NCBI GenBank assembly: GCA_008828725.1
Contig: MEHQ01001088.1
Coordinates: 56,645 to 120,644, forward strand
Direction: 5' to 3'
DNA: 64,000 nucleotides
Origin: Saccharina japonica
Taxonomy: Eukaryota > Sar > Phaeophyceae > Laminariales > Laminariaceae
Of this stretch, positions 52,759-62,819 are shown piece by piece. The position numbers and the translations under genes are program-made. The first letter of the stretch is position 1, and each line of letters opens with the position of its first letter. The notes beneath the pieces are model-generated. The model saw only the letters and a program-made list of their open reading frames with translations, did no database searches and had not been told where the DNA came from.

Positions 52759-53016
52759 ATGGAGGTACCCCACTCTCAACCGCGTTTGCCCGTGTGCTCA
52801 CAAGACGACGATGCCTGTGTCGGTGCCCCCCGCCCTCTGGACAGGAACCCACTAATGCAGGCAAGAATTGACGAGCTGGTGCAGATTGCGGAGTCCCGAG
52901 AAGACACGACGGAGTACTACCGAGTGATGATGGTCGGAGACAGCACCATGGAGCACCAGTACGGCGCCATCTGCTCCTTTCTCGGCGAGAGGGAAGGGCG
53001 CCGCTTCGACCCTGAG
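52759..53016 (+). CDS. copy B exon 1 (GDS block)
   Basis: Homology with copy A begins at 52805 after TGTGCTCACAAG, which could be the acceptor, giving a 212-bp exon. The frame is also open back to ATG 52759. The donor is GAG|GTGTGG. It encodes I-D-E-L-V-Q-I-A-E-S-R-E-D-T-T-E-Y-Y-R-V and the GDS motif. Confidence 0.75.
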
Positions 53017-56000
53017 GTGTGGCGAAGAATGCGTTGGCGTGCGCTTCCGTGCTCGTTGTTTCGTGTGCCCACCCGACCCCGTGGCTATGATAGGGGTATA
53101 GCTCATTTTGGCTAATTCTGTTTCTGGATGACGAACCGCCTTGACCCAAAAATCGTCCAAATGATATCCTTTTTTTTTGCAGTAGATACGAGGGTGGTCG
53201 ATTTGTTTTTTTCCGACATCTCACATAATGTTGTGTTCGTTAGGGGGGGGGGTTACTAGAACCACGTGAAAAAAATGAAAATAAAGATACTTGTTTTTTT
53301 CCATTTTCTTAATTCATCATGTGGTCTCAACGGTTGCAACGGTTTTCTATTCCGACCTCTGGGGGTGCGGTGTGTCGTTTTCTCTTTTTTTCTGGACGCC
53401 CCTGGTAGATATGATGTTTGTATATCCCTAGACCATGGATGGTTTTTCATGAGGTTTGCACTTTTATTTCGTCTTTGAAAGTCAATTGTTGACTTAGTAT
53501 TCGTGTAGAGCTCCTTAACGAAGGAACCGCGTAGTACCTATCGGTGCACTTCGACCTTAAGATAAGTTTTTTGCGTCGCCCCCTACAGTATGGTGGGCCT
53601 AGTGCGATATCCGATTCGCATGAAGTAAGTTTTGCCTACTGACGCGCGCTACGATAGAAGTAGAAGAGGTATACCTTTTTTTGGCTGAAGCGGTTTCTGA
53701 ATGACGGGAGGGACTCCTCAACCCAAAATCGCCGGAATTTCATTTCTGTGTCGCGACGAATGCTGCGATAGAGGTGCACCATGTTTTTGCCTTATAAGGG
53801 TGGTCACTTAAGGAGCGTCATACCTCACCGGAAAAAATGATTTTGGAGGAAAATAAAAGTGCTGCCGGATGAGAAATGTCCCGACCGAGGTATTCTCTGA
53901 AACATTCTTCGCCACAACAATGAAAGTCCGACGAATTTGGGTCGAGGAGCCCGATCGCTCAGGAAACGATTCAGCCTAAAAGTGTCACTGGGACTATCTC
54001 TATCGTAGCACGCGTGTCGCAGGATTTGTTTTTCCGCATTTTATGTCCAGGCCCTGGGATTGTTGATCGGGTATGTAGCACCTTTATTTCCGTCCAAAAG
54101 CACCTATTGGGTGAGGGTGAGGTATAGAGCTCCTCAAGTGATAAGTGACCACCCTTATAAGGCAAAACACATGGCGCACCTTTACCGTAAGCATGCGTCT
54201 CCTACCGCTCTTGATGCTTCTTTCACTTTCGACGCCGCCCGTCGTTTCAGGAGGCTCAAGAACGCACGCCCGGGTGCTGCATCGACACGGCGGAAGGGGG
54301 CGGTGGCGGCCTTTGCTTCGACTACACCTGGTTCCGATTCTTCGACCCGAAGACCGCAGCGAGGCAGGAGGTGGACGCGTACTACTTCGGGAGCGGACTG
54401 CACTTGTTTCACATGGTACCCAGTGCCCCCCTGGAGCCCATGAAGATTTTGATGTGAGTACTACTGCTGCGCGCCGCTTGCAGACTGAGGGTCACATAGG
54501 ATTTTGAATTAGGGTTCTAATCGTAGTTTTGGCATGGCGCGCCCAGCGTCCCCCTGGCCAGCCGAGTATGGGTGCTGTATTGTAGGGCGGAGTCATCCCA
54601 CGGTAGGGGAGCAGCAGGATTGTCTGAGCTCCTCACATGAGGAGCTCAATATGTCACCCGAACCATGACTTCGGAAACATCCGTTCGCGCAACCCGACCA
54701 AACCTCCTAATGCGGTAATCCAAAAACAACTATACCAGTACATTAATAATAGTATCCGGTGGTTACTCACGTGAGGAGAGCACAACCGGTCAGAAAATGT
54801 TGAGCCTAAAAGTGGTACCCCTACCGTGGGATTGCTCGGCGGTGCTAGGATAAGGTGGCACTGGGATCACCGTTTTAGTCGGTAAAACAAATGAAAACAT
54901 ACGTGTACCTCTTCGCCATATTCCTTGTCGGGTGACATACACATAATAGATAGGAATAGCTACGAGTATTGCGGGGGGTGCATAGTAAATAGAACCTAAT
55001 ATTGTGAGTAAAAACACGTAACTACAGTATGTAGGTTCTTGTGTGTGCCGTCGGTCCTATTTACTATGGCCCCATGGAATAGTATACATTATACATCCGT
55101 GCCTTCTTCTGTCGCCGCCCGCGCGTTCGGTATCCTGGCGGTAATAGTCGCGTGGGTTCACATGACAGGTGCTGCGATCGGGCGTGCCTTACACCACTTT
55201 TTGGCCAAACAAATTATCACTGACTATTAGTGACTACGGCTGACTATCACTGACTATTACTGACTAGTGCTGACTATTGCTGACCATTACTGACTGCTAC
55301 TGGGTACTACTGACTACTACTGACTCGTAATGACTACTGTATGACTGGGTATCATTGACTACTACTGATTATTACTGACTACTACTCATTATTACTGACT
55401 ATTACCGACTATTACTGACTATTGACAACATGGGCTACGATAGGGGTACACCCACCTTTGGGGGTGGGGTCCTGACTTGGGTGGCTTTGTACCAGGCTTT
55501 TCCAAGTGAAACAAGATACACGTGTTTTTCACGCACGAAGTAACCGTGAGTTACCGGCCTCCCCTGCAACGGAAGTCGTTCGGGCACATACAGGCGACGC
55601 ATGCCAAGAAAGAGATAGCACGTTTCAGCTTTTTTTTTTCTGAAAGACGGGGGCTCCTTGACCAAAAGTCGTCGGTTTGTAATTCTTGTGTTGAAGAAAT
55701 AGGTTTCATTCTATGCGTAGGCCATGGGATTCTTCATCGGGTACGTAGCACGTTTTTTTTGTTCCTCCAAAATCAGTGTGCAGGCTACTGCAGGTATAGA
55801 GCTCCTCAGGTGACCCACGCTCAGAAACAACATGGTGCACCTCTACCGTAGCATGCGTTAGGCCCTGCCTCCTTCCGGTGCTGTCGCCCTATCCAGTGGG
55901 CTGCTGATGTCCTACGGAGTGTCCTTACCGCGCGACAGCAACATTCTTACGATTTCATTCGCGCGACTGCAAAAAACTACTAGGTGGTTGCACTACGAGG

Positions 56001-59000
56001 ACCTGCTAGAGGCAACCATCGTGGCTCTCCGAGAAACTAATCCGGACGTCAGGTGAGTCCTTTATACAAGTATAGCGACCTCAAGGTAGACTAGCTCGGC
56101 TGATTAACCCATCTAAGAAGGGCATGCGGCAGTGGGTGTACCCGTGCTGTTGCGGGGGACCATAGTAAATAGAAACTGAGATGTACATAAAAACCTGTAC
56201 ATTTCCCTATTTTTACCAACAATTTTTGGTCCTATTTACTATGGCCCACCCCACGGTTGGGTTGGCACTACTCCGGCTAAACCTTTATAACCGGCTGCTG
56301 TCCTCTGAAGTGAGCAGCTACCGGTTAATGCGATGCTGGATATGCCTTATGATCTTTGAGATAGGACTATACGTGTAGGGCGTAAACATACTGGTCGGGT
56401 TTCGCGTAAAAATGTTGGTCGTGTCCTCTTTTGGGTGACATATTGAGCTCGTCGTGTGAGGAGAGCTCAGAAACTGAGACGCCACCCCTAAACGGCAGCA
56501 GTACGAACTCGATACGGGTACGACTCGTGGCACATTTTGGGCAAAACAACGGTTGTGCCTGACGGTGCTCCTCAGGGGAGGAACTTCCCAACCATTTTAT
56601 AATTGGAATGGTTGGAATGCAACCATCGTGTGCCGCGTGGACGCAAGCCACTGTAATGAGTGTCTTGGATTCGTGTGAGTTATAATCATCTCGCATGATG
56701 AACTCAAGCAAATTATTCATAATTAATTTGATGTCACATATTATTCGAGCCGTCTCCTACGAGTAATATTTTTCGTTTTATACAAGCTATCCTAGACCAT
56801 GGGCGGGGGGGGGTCGGTTGTTCATGGGGCGAGTCGACGAAGTGAGGCCCCCCAGCTCACTTGAAGCGCACCCTTAAAGGTCGCAACGCCTGCGAACCTA
56901 CGTAGTATGTGTGTGTGTGTTCTCGTGCGTCGGAAACGAAGCCTAGTCTTGTCACCCAGGCCGCTGCTTTCCGCTTCTTATGCTCCTTTCTATTTGTCAG
57001 GATCGTTTTCATGACCAACCACATCGCCTCCGAGCAGCTGTTCACCCATGAACGTGCTACCGTCCGAGACGCCTACCGACTGGGAGAGGGGAACAGCACC
57101 GTCCGCGCGGTGTGCGAAGATCAGGTATTCATTGTATAAATACATGTACTATGTACACGTCTGCCATCACAGTCCTGGGCTGCATTCCCTTGGTGCCTGT
57201 TTGTCACATATGTGTCCTACCAGCCTGCCAGCACAGTACCGGGCTGCATCCATTTAGTACCTGTTTGCTGTAGACGTGTCCTACCAGTCTGCGGGCACCG
57301 CTTCGTGCTGCGTGCACTTGGTATTTCCACCCTTCGCGATCAACCAAACAATGGATATCATAAACAAGGTCAACTCTCAGAACAAGCGCACATAATGCAA
57401 ACAAAACGCCTGAATATCTTTACAACGACATACACAACAACAGAGTATTCTCGAAGCGGTTCCCTATCTCTAACTATATGTTTTTGTTGCTCTCGCTGCT
57501 GCGCTCTACCAACTGTAGTAGAGGTCTTGCACAAACGTTTGCCGCGTATGCACGGAAATAGTTTGAAGACACGTGTGACGAAACGCCCCAAACCCGCATC
57601 AGCACGGACTGCTTCTGCTTCTTCTCGTGGAGTGGGGTGGTTGCTGTAACTCTCGTCAGCTGCGTTGGCCACATTTCCCCCCTCCCACTCACATTCTCCC
57701 CCTCCCACGTCCCGCTTCCCGTGATATCGCTGCATATGATATATACATGCGCACCTGTGTCCCGGAAAAGGTGGAAGAAGTCGCCGTGGCAGAGTATGTC
57801 GACCTGCATTACTACGACTGGCGCGGCAAGCCGGACATCGAGGAGTACATCCAAGGGGTGCCCGAGGGGGAGTTCACGGTGAAAACCTACTGCGAGGAGG
57901 CCCTCTCGGACGGTCATGGCTGCCGCCAGCTCGTAAGGTGGGGAGATGGGAGGTGCACCGGCGCAAGCCATGCCACGACGGAAGCGTTATATGTACAGTA
58001 GATTATTTTATTTTGAACCCAGCAACTACCCAACTTCGTTAGGTTGGTGTAGGCACTATTGTTTGTGTAGGCCTAGATGTCGGGATTGCTCATCTGGCTA
58101 ATACGTATCTCTGTCCCATCTTTTTAAATACTCTGGGTGATACACACAGCTCCTCGAAGGAGAACCCCCAGAGAATTGCAGGTGCGCCTACCTGTACCGC
58201 GGTGGCATGCCGCCGGTAGCCCCTTACGTGGTCAATGTCACATGATATGATGATGATCCTGATGTGTAGAGCTCGGCACCGTCGCTTGACAACCAACGTT
58301 TGAGCAAAAACTACAAGAAGAGGAAATCTGTAAGCCTGATTGATACGCATTTAGCAAATACATCGAAGCATAGAATAGATCATGGACTTGGGTTCCAATA
58401 CAGCAGTATTATAGTAGTTATTACTATTAATAAGTGTGAACTCATTTATTTCCACCTTTGAGGCGGCACCACGACAACACATTAATTACCTGAGTTTAGT
58501 GTGAGGTTAATTCATTAGTTCATACCGGTCCATCAACTTGGATTCATTACCTCACCCTCAGCCGACGAACGCCGTTACAACGAAACCCATCAGGCCTTAA
58601 GGAGCACACTCACTCCCGTTGTGGGAACAAAAATCACGCGGAACTGACGCATGCCCCGGTAGAGGTGCACCGTGTTTTTTCTGAGCGTGGCCACTTGAGG
58701 AGGGAGCTCTGTACCACTCACCCAAAAACTGCTTTGGAGGGAAATCAAAAGTGCTATAATATATATGCCCGATGAACAATCTCACGGCCTATATATGTAC
58801 AAATTGAAACATATTGCAACACAAAATAATGAAATTCTGACGATTTTGGGTTAAGGAGCCTTTCATAGGTCATTCAGAAAATGTTTCAGCCAAAACACGG
58901 TATACCTCGAGACGTGTGCTACGGTAGAGGTAGCGCTTTTTGGCTGAATCGATTTCTGAACGATCGGGCTCCTTAACCCAAATTCGTCGGACTTTTATTT

Positions 59001-59632
59001 TTGTGACGAAATATGTTTCAGAGTATACTTCGGGCATGAGATTTCTCATCCGGCAGCACTTTTATTTGCTCCAAAATCATTTTTTCGGTGAGGTATGACG
59101 CTCTGTAAGTGAGGAGCTCAGAAAAAACATGGTGCACCTCTATCGTAGCATGCGTCTCGACCTCTATCGTAGCACGCGTCAATTGGAGTCCCATTTACGG
59201 TACGTTTGTATATATGTGCGGTGCAGTACTAAGAAAAGGGGTATTGAGCAGGGGCTTCAAAATCAGCAGCAGTAGGTGCACCCCGCTGCCACCACCACCA
59301 CCGATTGGACAAAGCCTGTCGACTTACTCACGAACGGCACGAACCTTGTTTTTGTTTGTCGCAGGCGAGCGAAGCCGGTGCTGGCGAGACTGGGCGTGCC
59401 TATCGTGGACGCCGCCCAGATCGTGGATGGACAGGCTTGGGCTTCGAGGCGAGGAGACGGATGCCACTACCACCCCCTCGTACCGACGGAGGTATTCGCT
59501 TTGCTGGGAGCGCTCGTCTCGCCCCCCCCGCTACCGCTGCTCCCTGCGAGCGAGGTAATCGCAAGCAGGGGGGATGAAAGCGGCGATGGCCCACGTTTGG
59601 TCTCGCTTGGTGCGGCGTGTGGTGAGCCCTGA
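52759..59632 (+). CDS. SGNH/PC-esterase (TBL/CASD1-like) gene, copy B, six exons
   Basis: Exons: 52759 (or 52805)-53016, 54251-54453, 55984-56052, 57001-57124, 57771-57937 and 59365-59632 (TGA). From ATG 52759 the protein is 362 residues. Ser62 lies in M-V-G-D-S-T-M-E-H (GDS block), F-D-Y-T-W-F-R-F-F-D at 109-118, T-N-H at 182-184, and Asp305/His308 in D-G-C-H-Y-H-P (D-x-x-H). GDS plus DxxH define the PC-esterase group of SGNH hydrolases, which includes plant TBL O-acetyltransferases and animal CASD1. A role in acylating or deacylating cell-wall or secreted glycans is inferred; substrate and direction are unknown. The chosen ATG lacks a signal or anchor segment, so an upstream exon (perhaps 50040-50119) may supply the true start. 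The frame is intact throughout. Introns carry MITE-1, -3, -4 and -5 copies. Confidence 0.8.
53078..53188 (+). mobile_element. MITE-1 5' fragment in copy B intron 1
   Basis: GTGGCTATGATAGGGGTATA, TTTTGGCTAATTCTGTTTCT and TTGACCCAAAAATCGTC follow the MITE-1 5' order. The rest is missing. Confidence 0.45.
53189..53403 (+). mobile_element. MITE-4 copy 3 in copy B intron 1
   Basis: CGAGGGTGGTCGATTTGTTT to CTGGACGCCCCTG, 215 bp, close to the copy at 1203-1421. Confidence 0.8.
53641..54199 (+). mobile_element. outer MITE-1 in copy B intron 1
   Basis: GACGCGCGCTACGATAGAAG to CCTTTACCGTAAGCATGCGT plus C. It contains a complete reverse MITE-1 (53755-54016). Its right end is only about 50 bp from the exon 2 acceptor. 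Confidence 0.8.
53755..54016 (-). mobile_element. nested MITE-1
   Basis: GACGAATGCTGCGATAGAGG to CTCTATCGTAGCACGCGTG, flanked by TCGC on both sides. About 262 bp. Confidence 0.8.
54251..54453 (+). CDS. copy B exon 2
   Basis: Acceptor CGTCGTTTCAG|GAG, donor TGAT|GTGAGTAC, 203 bp. It encodes C-C-I-D-T-A-E-G5, F-D-Y-T-W-F-R-F-F-D and F-G-S-G-L-H-L-F-H-M. Confidence 0.85.
54594..54834. mobile_element. MITE-3 copy 2 in copy B intron 2
   Basis: CATCCCACGGTAGGGGAGCA to CCCCTACCGTGGGATTG, 241 bp. It aligns with 20064-20313. Confidence 0.8.
54973..55077. mobile_element. MITE-5 copy in copy B intron 2
   Basis: GGGGGGTGCATAGTAAATAG and GGTCCTATTTACTATGGCCC are inverted ends about 105 bp apart. Confidence 0.8.
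55206..55436 (+). repeat. 10-bp TGACTATTAC minisatellite in copy B intron 2
   Basis: About 22 imperfect units of CTGACTATTA. The same unit occurs at 5296-5350. Confidence 0.85.
55596..55859 (+). mobile_element. MITE-1 copy in copy B intron 2
   Basis: GACGCATGCCAAGAAAGAGA to CCTCTACCGTAGCATGCGTT, 264 bp. The left TIR is partly decayed. Confidence 0.7.
55984..56052 (+). CDS. copy B exon 3
   Basis: 69 bp, acceptor ACTACTAG|GTGG, donor GTCAG|GTGAGTCC. It encodes H-Y-E-D-L-L-E-A-T-I-V-A-L-R-E-T-N-P-D-V. Confidence 0.82.
56152..56252. mobile_element. MITE-5 copy in copy B intron 3
   Basis: GCGGGGGACCATAGTAAATA at the left and GGTCCTATTTACTATGGCCC at the right, about 100 bp. Confidence 0.82.
56253..57000 (+). 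other. rest of copy B intron 3
   Basis: A MITE-3-like fragment at about 56425-56500 (GGGTGACATATTGAGCTCGT). A 117-codon minus frame is unrecognised. Confidence 0.4.
57001..57124 (+). CDS. copy B exon 4
   Basis: 124 bp, acceptor CTATTTGTCAG|GATCG, normal donor CAG|GTATTC. It encodes I-V-F-M-T-N-H and L-G-E-G-N-S-T-V-R. Confidence 0.85.
57165..57325 (+). repeat. ~65-bp tandem repeat in copy B intron 4
   Basis: Two and a half units containing GGGCTGCATTCC/A, GTGCCTGTTTG and GTGTCCTACCAG. Confidence 0.7.
57771..57937 (+). CDS. copy B exon 5
   Basis: 167 bp, acceptor CCCGGAAAAG|GTGG, donor TAAG|GTGGGG. It encodes Y-Y-D-W-R-G-K-P-D-I-E-E-Y-I-Q-G-V and T-Y-C-E-E-A-L. Confidence 0.82.
57938..58645 (+). 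other. first part of copy B intron 5
   Basis: 58110-58212 is a MITE-1 3' fragment (GGGTGATACACACAGCTCCT...GTACCGCGGTGGCATGC). The rest is unassigned. Confidence 0.4.
58646..59180 (-). mobile_element. outer MITE-1 in copy B intron 5
   Basis: GACGCATGCCCCGGTAGAGG at the left. After the inner element it resumes as GACCTCTATCGTAGCACGCG plus TC and ends at 59180. Confidence 0.85.
58911..59156 (+). mobile_element. nested MITE-1 with TCGA target duplication
   Basis: GACGTGTGCTACGGTAGAGG to CCTCTATCGTAGCATGCGTC, 246 bp, flanked by TCGA at 58907-58910 and 59157-59160. It is the cleanest MITE-1 insertion in the window. Confidence 0.9.
59365..59632 (+). CDS. copy B exon 6 (D-x-x-H block) and stop
   Basis: Acceptor TTGTCGCAG|GCGAGCG. 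It encodes V-P-I-V-D-A-A-Q-I-V-D-G-Q-A-W-A, D-G-C-H-Y-H-P, a proline-leucine stretch and a longer tail than copy A, ending TGA. Confidence 0.84.
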
Positions 59633-60335
59633 GGGGGTGGCAAGACGCGGGAGGGCTGCTCAGGGCCGCGCTGCTTCGGTAGGGCGTGCGCGTTTGATAG
59701 CCCAGACATGTATGGTATCACTACCTGGGGTCCTCAATAGGGAAATCCCCTACGTTGCGCTACGTACACAGTATATTTGCGAATCGGTTTGCATTGTGCT
59801 CCTCCTATTTTATTCGTTAGCTGGTTTATATTTAAGTATATGTACATTTGTAAAACAAATACAGCTGTGACATCGAGGGTTTCGTCGTAGCTCATGTTTG
59901 AAAGCTGAGTGTAACGCTTCGATCGCGTGTACTTACCTCGTTTAAATATCCTCATGCAGGATGGACATCCCGTATGAGGAGAACACAATCTGAGGCTGTA
60001 GAATATATATATATAGATGCGGTTTTCAAATCGGACTTATTAGCTTGCTTGGTCCATTTTTATTTGCTCAGACCGGTTGTTGAGTACCAGGTGAGCAAGG
60101 TACAAAGCTCCTCAAGCGTGAGGAGACTAAATTGGTTTTTGGTGCTTGTACCTCTGCCGTGGCCCACGCCCCTGTACCCTGTCAGTGACGTGTGCCCTTT
60201 CCCGTTGCTTGGTAGAGGTGTACTAGTGTCTGCGGCATCAGGCCATTCTAGGAGATATTCCACGAGAGGTAGAGGCGGCACTTTTGGTATCGGCGGTTTA
60301 TTGCATGCTGGTTGTTACCCATCTATGTACATTAT
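59633..60335. other. 3' flank of copy B, no further gene
   Basis: AT-rich stretches and short frames. A small MITE-1-like word lies near 60100 (CAAAGCTCCTCAAGCGTGAG). Confidence 0.4.
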
Positions 60336-60502
60336 TAGCGGTCCCTCTGTAGTGCCGGTATGCGTTATTCGACAATACCGGCACTGTATCGGCAACCGGC
60401 ACTACTACTCCGCACACTGTATACCACACTGGTTAATCCCATCTGTGCCAAGCAGTTCCAAGGGCGCTATAGCGGGCAGCCGGCACTATAGAGGGACCAC
60501 TA
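60336..60502. mobile_element. MITE-2 copy 2
   Basis: TAGCGGTCCCTCTGTAGTGC and GGCACTATAGAGGGACCACT ends. Internal inverted halves (GCCGGTATGCG...ATACCGGCAC) suggest a foldback structure. Confidence 0.75.
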
Positions 60503-61049
60503 CTGTACGAGCGAGAAATTTAGGCCCAGCGTGTTGTTTATACGTGTCGGGAGACGGGGTTCCTCGGCTGTTGGGACATGTCCGAAGTTGGGACATGTCC
60601 GAAGTATTAGCGGCCGCTGCTGTGTTCACAGGGAAGTTTGTTTGTGATATTCCTACTGCTTGAACAATAGCCAGGTTGGGATCGACTTCGCCGGCCAGCG
60701 CATCCAGTGTTTCACACGTCATACCCTGATCACGACATTTGTAGCTCATCTACGTAGATCATCTACTGTAGACCCCTAGTCGGAAGCACCCCGATCCAGA
60801 TCTATTCTTAATCCTGACGTTGTGATGCGTTGTGCGATATCTGTGTACAACTGTGGTACGGATCCAACCCATGAAGCATGCGCCAGACCGTGCAGATTGT
60901 TTGCGCCCTCCACTAGGCAGCATGGGCTAGATCACACAGATCACACAGATCATACAGACCATCTGCCTTGAAAGGTCTAGACCATGAACTGTGGGAATCG
61001 ATTATCTGTATGATCTGTGAAGTTTTATCGTGAAGTTAACTGTTAAATC
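60503..61049. other. no supported gene
   Basis: A 19-bp direct repeat (GTTGGGACATGTCCGAAGT, 60569 and 60587) and repeated ATCACACAGATC words near 60930-60960. Confidence 0.4.
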
Positions 61050-62045
61050 TGGAGTTTGGGTGGTGAGGTATGATGAAAGAGCTCCGATTTCGAAAAGCCC
61101 GCAGAAACAGTGGTACTGCTGCTATAGTAGGCACGTGCCCCCCTTTGTGAAATACCGCTGTGCTTACTGTACAACATAAGCAAGTTGGATAAAACGTATG
61201 AGTAGAAGCCGTGTTTACTCAACCATGTTACTGGTATGAACGTTGGAGGGCCTACGCTTGGGTTCGTACGTTTTCTGAGGAAGTGCTCATACGATAGCGA
61301 TATTTGCAGCCCTGTTTGTGTTTCGCCGTGCTCCTTGCTGTATGTGTAGCTTTTGGGGGTACATATCCCTCTGGTTGCGCCCACAACATGTATCAGGTCA
61401 CGCACAGTTTTCGGATACGGCACGGAGCTCTTTATGAACCGAAAAACTGTAGGTACCCCCCGATATACGGTTGTGGCATGACTCTACTATATGTGGGACC
61501 GGCTTTGAACGGGAAAAGATACGTGTATACCCACACCATGGCTACCTTCGGGGTGGCGAAGGAAGATAATAGTATGTACTACAGTAGTACCTGGCACCTA
61601 TTTGGAAGAATTCGACCGTCCTTGCGTTCCGAGGTATCAGATACCTTGTACCAGGCATGTTGTGTCGTTCAGATACCCCTAGACACTGTTTGTATGATAT
61701 TCATACCTTTTCGGTAGCACGGTAGGGGGGGGGGAGGGTTGGTCCTACTTTTCTGGCAGACGGGGGGGGCTCCTGAGCAAAGGAACTTTCCAATAGGTTG
61801 GATGCAAATTTAGCCCATGCAGTTGGTCACCATGCCTTGCGCTTACGACACTTCTCGGGGCCCAGGCGTTTGGCAAGGTACAGAAGGGGTCACGTTGTGA
61901 AACCAAGGCAACAATTAGGTACCCCCCCCCCCCCCCAACGCAGCATGTAGCCCAGCCACTCTATTACATGTGGAGCTGGACTCGAGCGGTAAACTCTACT
62001 CCCAGCTATGCATGCTTCCCACACGATGCCTACAATGTATAGGGA
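61050..62045 (+). repeat. repeat blocks K and L, second set
   Basis: 61420-61690 matches block K (23270-23640) and 61800-62040 matches block L (24170-24430), in the same order downstream of copy B. A 137-codon frame at 61304-61717 lies within K and starts with a hydrophobic stretch. Since K is repeated and its other copy is not open, I do not call it a gene. Confidence 0.55.
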
Positions 62046-62147
62046 TAGGTGCTTCTTTGACCCGCTCCACCGATGCCTCGAGTCTGTGGAAATCTTGACG
62101 ATGCTTCATGGTTTGGACGACCCCAGGCTCTACGTGTTCGCATTACG

Positions 62148-62245
62148 GGGGGGCATAGTAAATAGGACCTAAGGTACACACAAAACCGTGCGTATTTCCC
62201 GATATGTACTAGCCAGAGTTGGTCCTGTTTACAATGGTCCCCCGC
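62148..62245. mobile_element. MITE-5 copy
   Basis: GGGGGGGCATAGTAAATAGG to TCCTGTTTACAATGGTCCCC, 98 bp. Confidence 0.8.
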
Positions 62246-62329
62246 AATAGTCACTAGTCGAGGTTAGGTTTTAGGTAAGGCACAGAGAAAGTTCCTGGTG
62301 CTGTGTAGGCGTCTGGTATTTAAGTTAGG

Positions 62330-62555
62330 CTCGTACCCTAAACGGATGGCTCTTACGTAGTAAATGTGGAACCGGGTGATGCATGGAAAATACAATAATA
62401 ATACTACTAGGTGCACATTCTACACACATCATTACTGCCTTCGGGGTAGTACAAAGTGGGCGAGGTGCTACTCGTACTGCCTAGAGTAATGTGACCGCCC
62501 GTCCTTGGATCAAAGGTGCTACAAAGTTACCAGGTATGTTGAATGCGTAATATTC
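62330..62555 (+). repeat. block K, partial third copy
   Basis: TACTGCCTTCGGGGTAGTAC, GACCGCCCGTCCTTGGATC and TACCAGGTATGTTG follow the K order. Confidence 0.5.
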
Positions 62556-62560
62556 CATTT

Positions 62561-62819
62561 GATGCGTGCTACGATAGAGGTAGCGAGGTATACCTTTTAT
62601 TGGCAGAAACGTTTTCGGAGTGATCGGGCTCCTTAACCCAAAATCGTCAGACTCTCATGTACTACTTTTCATACTAGACTCAGATCGTGGAATTGGTCTT
62701 TCGGGTAGCGCTTTAATTTGCCTCGAAAACCTATTTTTCGGGTGAGGTATGGAGCTCTTCAAGTTAGGAGCTCAGAAAAAACATGGCGTACCTCTATTAT
62801 ATATATCGTATATTGCGTC
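62561..62819 (+). mobile_element. MITE-1 copy
   Basis: GATGCGTGCTACGATAGAGG to a decayed end containing TATCGTATATTGCGTC. The TIR is expanded by a TA run. 259 bp. Confidence 0.75.

Noticed and set aside
61304..61717. 137-codon frame with an apparent signal peptide
   Set aside because: It sits in repeat block K, whose other copies are not open in this frame.
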